A stretch of DNA of 64,000 nucleotides. It comes from Sipunculus nudus (Eukaryota > Annelida > Sipuncula > Golfingiida > Sipunculidae). The notes beneath the pieces are model-generated. The model had not been told where the DNA came from. It saw nothing but the letters and a program-made list of their open reading frames with translations, and searched no databases. Each line of letters opens with the position of its first letter. Positions within the stretch are counted from its first letter, which is position 1. Location of the stretch: positions 34,120,340-34,184,339 of the forward strand of contig CM049322.1 in NCBI GenBank assembly GCA_026874595.1, read 5' to 3'. Both the position numbers and the translations under genes were made by a program. Shown in pieces: positions 23,640-35,700 of the stretch.

Positions 23640-25240
23640 GAGTACAGAGGACACACGATTTCTACCTTCCCGAGGCAGCGGAAGTCTTGCGCTTCTAAAG
23701 AAGCTACTGATTTTCCCGCTGCCTGCTTGGACCGTTTATGTTGCACTTGAACACAAGGTGGTGAGTCTGTCTGCTATAAAAAATAATAATTGCTGATGTG
23801 ACTAGCAGCCAACCAAATGCCAGTCAACAAACAGTTGACAGGCATCAGGCTTGGCCCAGAAACCACGCGTTTGGCCGTTCTGTTTGAGCCTGTGGCCTGT
23901 TTAAACGGTTGCCGGGGAGATAAGCTGTCACTCAAAACGAAATGAACAACATAAGCTCCGTGTATTCCTCGCCTCGCTGGTAAACCGTTTTGTCTTCCAG
24001 AACAGGGTCTCATCTGATTGGACTAAAATACAGTGCACCCCTCTGGTGTAGAGATTCAGGATACGAGGTCAAAACAAACAACGCTTAAGATATAGGTATA
24101 GGCCTATAGGTAAAGCGCTGTGTAAAAAGCGTATTCGAGTTCAAGTCCAAGTCAGGGTCCTTCAGGTTCGAGTCCAAGTCTACCTTGGTCAATTCCAAGA
24201 AGTCTTTTCCAACCTCAGTCCAATTCCCAGTCCACCTCCACACATATATCCTTAAAAAGCAATTAAAATGGAAATTTCAGATTACCATGAACATTTTTAT
24301 TCGTCCGACTATGACGGGGGATATAACATGATATACCCACGGTACGTCGTGCCGTTTATCCGTCCGTCCGTTCGTTAACTTTAAATGTTGATAACTTACC
24401 GAGGTCTTGATGGATTTTCACGAAATTCCGCATAACTACTATCCAAAAGAGTATCTCGCCAGAGTTCGATTATGGGTAAAATCAACGCATATTTAAGGCC
24501 TAAAAAATAAAAAGGTATGGTTCTCAGGCACCGCCCGCTTCAATTTTAAACCCCCGCATCAAAAATTTTTATTTTGATTTTCAATAAAAACTCGACAATT
24601 TTGAGCTGCAGCCGTTTAGACATTTCTTTCAAGAGGTTATAATCATACAATTTCCTTTGTTATGTAGTGCTTTACTTGTTTAACAAAATAAATCTTTTAT
24701 TATCATGCTTTTAACCTTATCATTTGATATTTTTATCGAAATGTCCAAAAAATTAAAAATTAAAAAACCGCCCGCCCGCATTGATTTCTGAAAAATAGTG
24801 CCTGAGAACCATACCTTTTTTTTTATTTTGGCCTAATAAGGTCAGAGATTACTAGGCTATTTTGTGATGTCGCTGTGATAACTTTCAAAGAACTTGATGG
24901 ATTATAATAAAACTGAAGAGAAATATGAATCAATGAAATATCTGGCCAAAGTCAAACAAAAATCCATGCATATTTATCGAGGTTAGAGTTCGCCAGACTT
25001 TGGTGGAGCCTTGATGACTTAAAAAAAATGTTATGGATTTTCATGAAACTCATTAAAAATATATAACAATACAGTTCTCACCTGAATTACATTCTCAGCA
25101 AAATGCACGCATATTTAATAGGGTCAGATGTCACAAGATATGCGACTGGCGGGTTATGCACCATTTTTAAGATTAGGTTTACTCGTACCTTTACTATAAT
25201 GGTTGATAACATTTATAGCTCCCGATGTTGAGCAAAGCTT
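23640..25240. repeat. right-arm-specific block of dispersed repeat sequence
   Basis: Absent from the left arm between ~10385 and ~10480. It holds GACTTGGACTCG-type short repeats (24130-24240) and a degenerate dispersed repeat with CCGTCCGTCCGTTCG (24355-24375) and repeated phrases such as GATGGATTTTCACGAAA and TTATGGATTTTCATGAAA. A nested MITE lies at 24504-24829. No coding region supported. Confidence 0.5.
24504..24829. mobile_element. MITE with ~22-bp TIRs and 7-bp target duplication
   Basis: Left end AAAAGGTATGGTTCTCAGGC is matched by the inverted right end GCCTGAGAACCATACCTTTT, each with a further A/T-rich outer part. GGCCTAA flanks the element on both sides (24497-24503, 24830-24836), as expected for a 7- to 8-bp target-site duplication. 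Internally there is a C-rich CCGCCCGC motif near both ends. About 326 bp with no coding capacity, so non-autonomous. Confidence 0.7.
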
Positions 25241-25837
25241 GATATAGATAACTGATCTAATAATGCAAATAATATGATCCAGAAGCTGGCCTGCTAGAAA
25301 TATGTCTAATCATTCAATTGGTCCGACCTTCCGTCCCTCCTTGCGTCCTTCAGTCAGCCCAGTCATCTTTGCGTCTCAGAAATATATGCCCTTTAGTTTA
25401 TATCCTGGGCATGGGCCGATCGTCTTACCTAATCATAAAAAGGCACATTCTTCGGTGTTTCAACGTTCAGTATCTCAGACACCCGACCCATCATGTTTCC
25501 ATCAATTTCATTCCAATCACACGCTCATATAGTCAAGTGACCATCAATGAGACACAAATGCCTGCCTGTACCCGAAATGTCATACAAAAATCTTGATCCT
25601 ATATTTTGTTAAAACAGACATAACATGTGTAATGAATATGCAAAGGCGGTACACTCAGAATAATTCAGAATATAAAGCAGTATGGATGGTACGTATATTT
25701 TATTGATTTCTAGGTCACTTATACATGACATGTCTTCATTAAACGTTGACACAAAATATCAGCTTCAAAGCTCATGAGTCCCGTGTCCTTTAATTTCAGT
25801 TTAAAGCATCATATGTATAAAACTTAGTTAAAATTTT

Positions 25838-26668
25838 GGCCGGGGGGAGGGGGTCGCAGGAAGAAGGCCTCTTCCTGCGACCCCACCACATGACCAGTTA
25901 CGCTTCTGTGCACTATAGTGCAATCACGATACCCGGTCGGACCAGTGGACTTGCTTCGTGCGACTGGGGTCTAGGATCGTGGCTGATTATGCCCGGTTAA
26001 TTTTCGAAGGGATTAGCCCGACGGCGGTCATTAATAAGATTAACGGGAAAAGCCTTGCAGACGACCGTTATTAATGAGATAAAATTGATTAGATAGTGAT
26101 CGGGATTATTTCCTTCTGGTATTAATTGCGCAGATATAATCACCAGAAAATGCTTTATAGCTCCTCATAGCATGTAGGCGATGGCCTAATTTTGACAATT
26201 CTTTTTTGAACTTGATGCGGATGATTTTGTTCTAGTATAATTTGCGCATATATGATCATCAGAAAATACTCTTTAGTTCAAAATAACGTCAATGGAGGGA
26301 AGAAAATTGCTTCATTTTTAGAGTTCATTTTCAACTTTTAGCATTGGATTTTCTTCGCTAGTTTAAGGATATGTTGTATCGATTATATACAATGGAGAAT
26401 TTTATCTTATTCCTGTGAAAGGCACACACACACACTTATTGTTCATCTGGTCAGCACATACATGGATAGCAAGGACACAAAATATCATTCACATCATACA
26501 CACACATCATCTATTATCACAAGATAACAGAATTAGAACAAAACGAAAAAAATATGATTCAACAACTTTATTCACACAAATATTGATGGAACAAAACTGA
26601 TGACTAAGCACCTATATTAATGGACCAAGTTAACGCGATATTCTCGCGGGAAATAATGCAGGGTGTTT
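25838..26668. other. right-arm-specific indel block with a perfect-arm hairpin
   Basis: About 830 bp with no counterpart between 9795 and 9814 of the left arm. It starts with a G-rich tract and a hairpin at 25850-25884: GGGTCGCAGGAAGA then its reverse complement TCTTCCTGCGACCC around a short loop. GGTCATTAATAAGATTAACGG recurs as CCGTTATTAATGAGATAA. No terminal inverted repeat or coding region is evident. Confidence 0.45.
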
Positions 26669-26967
26669 CATATCATAGTAAGTTCTAAATCAACAGTTAC
26701 GTTATGTATAATTAGGCTGCTTTGCAATTAAATATATTGTATTACGCACAAACATTTTAAATGTAATGAGTTGTTACTAAAATCAGCTGGAAAATCAAAC
26801 TTTTTTCTAGATCACCGAACACTCAATTGTACATTTAATATGTATGATTTATGTTATCCCATGGGAAGAAAAACTAACTTATCTCATTTACTGAACTCAG
26901 CAGTTTTGAGAGCCAACATCAAGTCTAATCACAAGAGATACACAAATTTGGGAAACACACTCAGCTG

Positions 26968-27186
26968 TTACATGAAGAACATGTAGAACGTTGTTATAAA
27001 GGCAAAAATCAGCTTTGGTTTGAAGGAGACCAGGCCGGCACTGTTGCAGTTGTTCCCATCGCAGCATAAGAACTGCATTTTGATGCCATCGTATTCAACT
27101 TCCCCTGTGACGCAGTCTCCGGCCCCCGCGATATTCCCACACCCTCTCAGTGTCACCTTCTGTCCAGACCCTTCTCCTGTGGCTTT
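26968..27186 (-). CDS. exon 3 of the copy-2 Ly6-like gene
   Basis: Acceptor CTTATTTCAG precedes 27186. The exon encodes residues 52-123: K-A-T-G-E-G-S-G, then RGCG, GDC, CCDGNNCN and the hydrophobic tail, ending in TAG. About 15 of 72 residues differ from the copy-1 exon; all cysteines are kept. Confidence 0.9.
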   Translation of the reverse strand, partial: KATGEGSGQKVTLRGCGNIAGAGDCVTGEVEYDGIKMQFLCCDGNNCNSAGLVSFKPKLIFAFITTFYMFFM

Positions 27187-27205
27187 CTGAAATAAGATTG
27201 TGATG

Positions 27206-27257
<52 letters not shown>

Positions 27258-28940
27258 TATATTTGACTTTTGATATCTTTTAATAGATGGTTTCCTGAAG
27301 GACAGAGTGGTCAGATGTCACATACATGTACATACCTAAACCCAGATCCATGTCAAACTTTTACGGGTGTCATGAAAGCACAGGAAAGACTGAGGATTCA
27401 GACAAATATTTTGATCCGACCCTTGAATGAGTGTCCTGTTATGATTTGTATCATTAATCGCAGGCCCCAAGCAGTTTATTCTAAAAAGGCATGAATATCT
27501 GTTATTCTGTTATATTGAACCCCCGCAACCCAGTGTAGCTGAAGGCTGAGTAGCAAGACACTCTAACAACTCGATCATTGGAAATTACCGTGTTAATTAA
27601 AAAAAGTAAACATGCATTCTACTGAATGCAAGCCTCCGCCATGTTGGCGGTCTTTGTAGATCATGTGGGTTGCTCCTTAAATGTGTGTGCAGTATCGTAT
27701 TCGGCCCATAGTCCCAGTTTCACTTTTAGTTCAGCTGACTGAAAGTCATCTCAGTTTTGGCGATCACTCTTTTCCGTCAGTTTGTCCGTCCGTCCGTTTA
27801 CCACGCACAAATCGTAACCGCTGGACTTGGAATCTTCAAATTTGACATCAAAGGAGGTCTGTGAAAATCTCCTTGGAAACCATAAAATAGATCTCTGTTA
27901 CCCATATCCTCTGAGCTATGGGGCTCAGAAATACCCCCAAAGATAATTAAAAAGTTTATACAAAAGCTCCAGTATCTAAACAACAAATGAATTTATCTCC
28001 ATGAATCGTTGCATGCATATACATCATAATGTGTTTCATCAGTTCCTGCAGAGTGGTGGCGTCACCTGGATTTTTTTCTCGAAATTTTAGGCATTTTTTC
28101 TCTATTTTTGAGACTTTTAAAGGTGCAGTTGTCCGTTTACAGGGCACAAATCATACCCATTGGACCTAGAACTAAATATCTAGGGAGGTCCATAAAAATA
28201 TCCTTGGAAGCCTGAAATTATGTCTCTGTTACTCTTTTCCTCCGAGCTATGGGCTCAGAAGTACCCCCAGAATAATTAAAAATTTGATACAAAAGCTAAA
28301 GTAACTGTGATCTATATTCCCTAAGTTACGCGAGGTATTTTCAGCAAATTTTGGGTGTTATTGGTCTTAATGAACTTTAGCTACTGGGCATGAATGATGA
28401 TACCACCAACATTAACTTAATTAGGTGCCTGTGCAAGGACTTATTGTCAACATGTCAGTCAGCCGAGCGTCATGACCCATGGGTCAGTTGTTGTAGAAAT
28501 TCCCCCAATCCATGTTTGCTTTAAATGATTCGTTCCGTATTCCCAGGTTTATTCGTGTATAAGTGACTGTAACATTTGTGCCCTTCCTGGAACCGGATTG
28601 TGAGGTGGATCCAGACCAAACTTTTATACGGTTTATGCTTGCGTGATATATTTTGTGAAGATACAGAAACAAACACACACATGAACGGAACAAGCACAAA
28701 CCCCTCTGGCTGATTCAGTGATTTGAAGGCGAATGTAGTATCTAGGATCCTGGGTACCACCGCATAAAAAAGTTCAAGAAAACACGAATACCTAAAACAC
28801 TTGCCGGTAAGATAAAAAAAAAAATATTGTGTTTATGGCAGAAACACTTTTGTAATCCGGTAAATAGTAATTTCGAATGGTAACTGCATTGTCTCCAGTT
28901 CTCTCAAAGGGGATTCTCGGGCTCTCGCATATCGTAGCAA

Positions 28941-28977
<37 letters not shown>

Positions 28978-31900
28978 ACGTTAGCACCTAATATATCACC
29001 AACATATTTTAAATTAAATACATGGCCGGAAATGATCTTGAGGTCCTTAACACACAAATTAAATCGCCAAGCGATCACGGGAAGGCAGTATGAAGCATTC
29101 TCCAGTTGCATAAAAATCATCTCTACCCATCATTTGCTTGTTTTTATCTTATTTTGTTCATATCCTCTAGTAAACCTTGTATCTGAAATATTAACCATGA
29201 AAGTTCAACCTGGACGCAATTGTCATAACCTGGTGTTTCACAGGATAAAGGACTCCGGAATAATACGTCATCATTTTCAACGGCTATTTCGTCGTTTTCA
29301 AGTTTGTTTGTTTTGTAATGACGTAGCTGATCCCGAGGTGCGGCTGTGTGTGTAAAAAAACAGATTACTTGCGTCCGACGCACATACATACCACGCCCGT
29401 GCATTATCTGGCCAGCTGAGCACCTGGGGCCGAAAAGGGGTTGGGCGAAGAGATGATTTCTATGATCCCAAGCATTTCTTTACAGCTTCGTTTGTTTAGC
29501 GCAAACAAGAAATGACATGAAAACTTAAAATCGATAGTTTCGCATTTTTTTTAAACAAATAGGTCCAGCCACAAAATAATTTTAGCCTAATGATAAGGAA
29601 GAAATAAACTGAACAGTCCCTATATAATCCTGGAAGGGGGGGGGGGTTAAAATTAATAAAAAAAAAATAAAATGAAATCAATTTTTCTCACTAGGGGGAC
29701 ATAAGTGGGTCCACTTTGCACACAAATTAGTTTCAGGTGTGATGGCAACGCATGATGAATTCGGGAACCAATTTCAGCATAAACATCTGCTAACTAAAAG
29801 TATTCTTAAAATTGTTAACAACTGAAGTTTCACTTCCCTCATAATGACAAACCGGGCTTATAGCTCAGCTAGCTGTAAGTTATCCGAGGTAAAGCGATAA
29901 CGTGCGGACGTTCATAGGGCACAAATCGTAACCGTTCGGCCCAGAAACGTTTAACATCAGGGGAGGTCCTAGGCAAATCCCCATGGAAACCTGACATTTT
30001 ATCACTTTGACCAATATTCTGCAATTGTATGTTAAATGTTATTATTTGAAAACTCTATAGGTCAAATTGGCACTATTTGTCACAGTTTCACCGGGAAACA
30101 ACTTACTGAACATCTAGGGAGTTCCTGGTAAAATCTTCTTTCATTGAGCACTTATTTTTGACTTAACATGACCCTCCAATGGATTACTGACTTTCAATGA
30201 GTGGATTGATGTTTGTTCAGATTGTAATCGTTAGGGCAAAATTGCTTTTTTAGATGATGAATAATATTGAGACTGTAAAAACACTTGTGCTTTCTCTGTT
30301 TTATTGTTGTGCATTTTTAGGATAAATATGACATATATATATATATATGGATATTTTTAGGATAAATATGACTTATATATAAGGATATAACTAGCCATAG
30401 GCTGAATAAATGGCAATGCTTTGTAATGCTAAACTTTGTAAAATTAAGGAAAAACAGCATGATTTGAATGGATTTCAAATATTCTTTAAACTTAAAAGAG
30501 AATGCATGTTAAACTATTCTTTTGGACAATATGACAATTTTGTCTTGGGTCAATATATATTACATTTTTACACAAAGTGTAAAATACAAAGAATTTATTT
30601 TGCAAATTGTACTTTGCTGGGCAGCTATTTGGTATACTGTTTAAGTTATATAGGCCAAATATTGGTGAAGCGCTAGCCTGAATAGCCTTACCACTTCCGC
30701 CGGCCCTGAAATATTTGCATCTTCCTAGCGTCTCACAATGCGGTCCTCGAGGCAAGGAATAAAGGGCCTCAGACGCTAACTAGTGCGCTGGTCGTAAACT
30801 CTCAAAGGTTACAGGAGCGAAATAGTGGGGCATCCATAGATAATGGCTTTGTTTTTACAGCCTCGGTTGACCCCTCTTCACCCAGGACTGATTAAGGATT
30901 GGTCCAGTGACAAATGAACAAAGATTGGTAAAGATTGTATCACTTTATGGCTGCATGCCTTCCAGGACCGGCCTAAGCACCTGCTTGGCACATTTGTAAC
31001 AAACTTAATGGTTCCACAGGGGTTCAATGACTGAGTCATTTCAGTCAACATGTCCTGGCAAATCAAACCGTTTTCTTATAAGTAAGTTTCATATTTTCAT
31101 TTTCTATAAATTACTGCTTGTTTCTTTTAATAGAAAAAAATATCTGTATTAACTCTCTTTTTTACACAACTATTCAAACTCACCATGGTGAAAAATAAAC
31201 GTTAATGGCCAGTCTTACTTTACAAGACTAAAGTAATTTAATTTCTCTTGCGGCCAGGCATATCTTGTTTGCTTTACCATATTAAAGGCAGTTTTCCCAC
31301 GTGGGATGAAGCCGACATTGATGGCTACTTGAAATTATAAAAATCCACAAAATATGCAAGCCGAAAGGACCAGGAAGAAAAAACCTATTAACTTGCATAA
31401 CACTTTTTGTTGTTACACGACACTTTGTTGTTGCTCGAGAACGGGTCGTTGCATCCAGAATCGGTCCCAGAGTTACAGTTGTAGCACTGAGTTGCAGCCT
31501 GAGCTACAATTCGAAAGAAACAGACATGTTTCATTTGAGTATTGATAGGAGAGTTGGGCGCTATGAAAAAAAATCTATAAAGAGTATAGCATCATTTAGA
31601 CAATACCGGATTTAACCGCTATATGGCAGCAACGTCTTCAGCCAGGCCAGCTGTTACTTCAAATAAGAATGAAGAGAAAACATTAAAGACAACCAAAATT
31701 TCGCCGCCCTCTTTTTTTCGCGAAACATTCGTATCCCTGACACCCGCGAAAGATGAAAGTATTAGAACGAATGAAAAACGAATTTGGGCCAGGGAATATC
31801 CGACATGTTGCAATTAATATCCATGGTTGATTTCAGTAAATAAATTGGTTTGCGATTTTTTACCTCTCGTTTTTTTTAATTCATAAAAGTATGTTAAAAT

Positions 31901-32711
31901 TAAATAAAATTAAATAAACATTACTTTTTTACGTCGATATGTAAAATAAATCTATAAAAACAAAGTGTTTATGACTCCCTAAAATCAAAACTGAAAAATT
32001 AAAGACAACTGCTAGTACTTCTTTTACCACTTCTACTATTACAAATTATAATTATAATTATAATTTTCATTATTATTATTATTATATATCCATGGCGTAA
32101 AATCTTTTCGGTCTTAACGCTTTAAAAAATACATTTATAAACTAACCTCAAATAGAATAATGCCTAGCAATATTTATATGACAATTATATAAAATTCAGG
32201 TGGTAACAGAGATACTGCAGATTTCGTGTTTTGTATATGTACATCTCAACATTCCCATTCCGGTTTAGGACTACGTAACAACGTAACATGGAAAAAATCA
32301 CTCGCTTCCACTCATTTTTATATCCTTGGGTTAACCAGGCCAGATACTTTTGTTTCTGTCGGCCGTTGGTTTGTAATCGCACGAATTGACGGTATTACCT
32401 CAAAGGAACCCCGAAATGTGCACTCGTTTGTGAGTGAAACACGGCCGTTGATCACGGCCTTCCCATTAAGCCTGCAGAGCGCTCACCCTGGGCGAAGTAC
32501 GATTGGGAAAATTATCTCAATTCTTTGATTGTTCGCACTACCCCAGATCCGTAGAAGCCGGTGAGATACTGCAGAGTTTCTAATATACTGTTGCAGTGTT
32601 CTGGGATAATCTTATACAAACGTTTTGAAAATGCTAAACGTCACAGCCACACTGTGTGTCCGTGTCTAAAGAGAAGGCTATGAAAAGCAAAATGGGTGAA
32701 TCCTGGTCATA

Positions 32712-32773
<62 letters not shown>

Positions 32774-35700
32774 TCTGTGGTATTCTATCAACGTAGCAGG
32801 CTTCAATTATCTTAGCAGTCTTTCCCCAGCAAAAAGACATGTTTCAGTACGGATTTTCTTTTTACTGGGAGTTGCGCATCTATGTTAATAGCACGTGAGG
32901 TTAACTGCCTTCAATGTAGAGTTTTTACCGAAGCTCAATATATCTGCCACCCTTTATCAAACCATCAAGATTGGGGCAAAGTTCCTTGTACCATACCGTA
33001 AACGACGATGATTTCCTGCATACTCCGCGGATAAGGCTAATATTTGTTCACAGTTAAACAGAAAACAACTAACATACACACACACGCACGTACGCACGCA
33101 CGTATATTAACATACTACGTTCTCTTGTAGAGGGCTACCATCAAATCTTTATACGAAAGGCTAAATTTATTCATTTTTTAAATCTGAACTTTGAGTGTAT
33201 ACGTGGTTGCTGCGTGAATTTAAACACAAATGTTTTGTTTATGCTTATTGTTTGGTCATCCGTTGACATATATTCAAATATGCCACATCAGTGATATATT
33301 TGTATCCGCCAAAGCAGAGTTTTGCGGATACTATGTTTTCAGTCGGACGCCGCCGCCGCCGCATAGGTTTCCGGAGAACTCCTCCGTAACCTCTGAGCGG
33401 AATGTTTTTTAAATTCGAGATTATGATCGGGTCACATGTGAACTGCTGCGCCCTCAGTTTTGGTTGACCTCTGACCTTTCCTCTCTGTCCAGCATCCATC
33501 TGTGCGTCTGTTTCAACACATAAACCCACATATCTCGGGAACCGTTTGACCGATTAGGCTATTAATTTTGCACAAATATAGCCCTTGGATAGCTTTATAA
33601 CATACACTTAAAATGGTGGCGCCACCTGCAACCATGTTTGCACAGCGTCCATCTGTTCATCAACTTTGGGATAAAATCACTCATATCTCTGCATTGGTTT
33701 GACTTATCCACCTGAAATTTTGCATGTATATACATCCTTGATAGCTTTCTTGATTTTATGACATGGGGCGCCACCTACATTCACGTTAACGCTGCAGACA
33801 TCCAAGCTCATATCTCGGGAACCGTCTGACCGATTTGGCCAAATTTGGCCAAATAAAATCACTCACACTTCATCAGTGGTTTGACATGTCTGCCTAAAAT
33901 TATGCAGGTTTATACATCCTGGACAGCTTTCTGGATTCTGTGGCAGGTTGCGCCACCTACATTTATGTTTAAGCTGCAGACATCCAGGCTTATACCTGAG
34001 GACTGGTTTGCTGTATCCTCCTGAAATTTGGCATGTGTATAGATCTTACACAACTCTTTATCATACACAAAACTGGAGGCGCCACATGCAACCATTTTTG
34101 GACAGCGTCCGTCTGTCTACCATGGGCTAAAATCATTCATATCTCAGTAGTGGTTCGACTTATCTTCCTAATTGTTTGCATATGTATACAACTTGGACAG
34201 CTTTCTAGATTTTGTGGTAGGGTGCGCAACCCACATACACATTTCGGCTGCAGATATCCATGCTAATATGCAACACACCTCACTCTTTTTCCCCTTGCCA
34301 CTCAATCCATGCCTCACTTCACCCATCCCACTCTAATTTCGGCGGATACACGTAGTCGCTTGTCGACTACTCGTATTCTAGTTTTTCTTTATTATCCCTG
34401 TCGTGTCATACAATATCGCGTAGTGTGTATGTCAAGGATCTTAGAAAGGGAAGTTCGGGTCATTACCCTTATACCCACATCACACTCAGGCAAGGGCGGA
34501 TCCAGCGGGTTCAACCCGGGAAGGCCAAAAGAAAACCCTAAAAAGTTCTCTGGTCCGGAAAGGAGGGGGTCCCGGTGGCAAATTTTGCTTTTTAACCATA
34601 ATAAAGGTTGTTTCGGCTCAAAAGGGGGAGGGTCCCGAGTCCCTGGACCCCCTCTGAATTCTCCACTGCAGTAGGTTTCCACTACGTCCTAAAACAAATG
34701 GGTGACTGCAGGAAGAACTTGTACAACGTATTAGGAACGCAGTATACACTGATAAGGATGTGGTATGGTCTTCATACACGTGGAGCATGTGGTCGGACTT
34801 TGGACATGTTAAAAAAACGTAGTGAGTTCATGGTCGAATCAGGACGCAGTGAGGACCTAGTGAGGGCGGCATAGATGTAGTAACGACGTAACTAAAACCT
34901 ACTAGGAACTTCATTGCGCGGACAACGAGAACTTTATGTCGTTCTAACCTACGGTTAGGTTTCACGTGAACAAATATAAAGAAAGAAAAAAAAAAACTAC
35001 ACAATGAAAGATAGGGTCCAGTTCGGTGTATCATATATCAGCATTTCCTGTTATTTTTCTCATGCTTAAAGCGATCTACACGGTTTACATTTAAAAAAAA
35101 CAAAGCCAGTAGAATATATATTACAATATATTTATATAACTAATATCACGATAGAAAAGTTCCTTTGACAATATCTGTTTTTGCACGCCTAGATCATTTG
35201 CTTTTTACGTGATAAGACCTAGGCAACTGGTCGTGGTGTCGTGATCATGAGCGTATTAAGAACGTAGAAGGTGTCAGATGCAGTGAGCACCTGGTAGGAA
35301 CGTAGCAAGGACGTAGTGTGAACCTAGAAATGTTTTTCTTTTCAATTTGAATCACGTCTCCGATGCGTTGAACGAAATGTTAAGAACGAATTGCGGTCTT
35401 CATTGCCTTCGTCAGGGTAGGATGGAGGCATTAAAACTTGCCTTAGTACAGCGAGCAAATTAATGTCAACAACACGGTGTTAAAGCGACCTTTTCAGCAG
35501 GAGTCCTTAAACATATTTCATTTATCCCACTATATATAGTATTATAGAAACTGTAAATAACAATCATAAACAATAATAACAAAAAATAACAAAATAAAGG
35601 CATGGTTGCAAGATTTTGAATTATATCTCCCAGCCATATCACTTATGGAAATATTGTATGGCATCATACCAGTTGATGATAAAAACAGGCTGCAAAATCA

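Larger units (their letters stand above)
21378..27315. repeat. right arm of large inverted duplication
   Basis: Reverse-complement partner of 9166-15378, with the same block order. It differs by extra DNA at about 23640-25240 and 25838-26668, absent from the left arm, and by a local tandem copy at 22602-22712 / 22757-22862 (both with GTGTGTCA(C/T)TGTAGCC). It ends in the last exon of the minus-strand Ly6-like gene. Confidence 0.85.

Noticed and set aside
25302-25596. Two overlapping plus-strand frames in the right arm
   Set aside because: The aligned left-arm sequence (10030-10330) does not keep either frame, so they are not under coding constraint.
28833-29404. Minus-strand cysteine-containing frames as possible Ly6 middle exons
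   Set aside because: Cysteine spacing and splice phases do not fit; the exon at 31397-31503 fits exactly.
29144-29404. Frame containing CETPGYDNC as a Ly6 N-terminal exon
   Set aside because: No adequate acceptor or donor in phase, and the true exon was found elsewhere.
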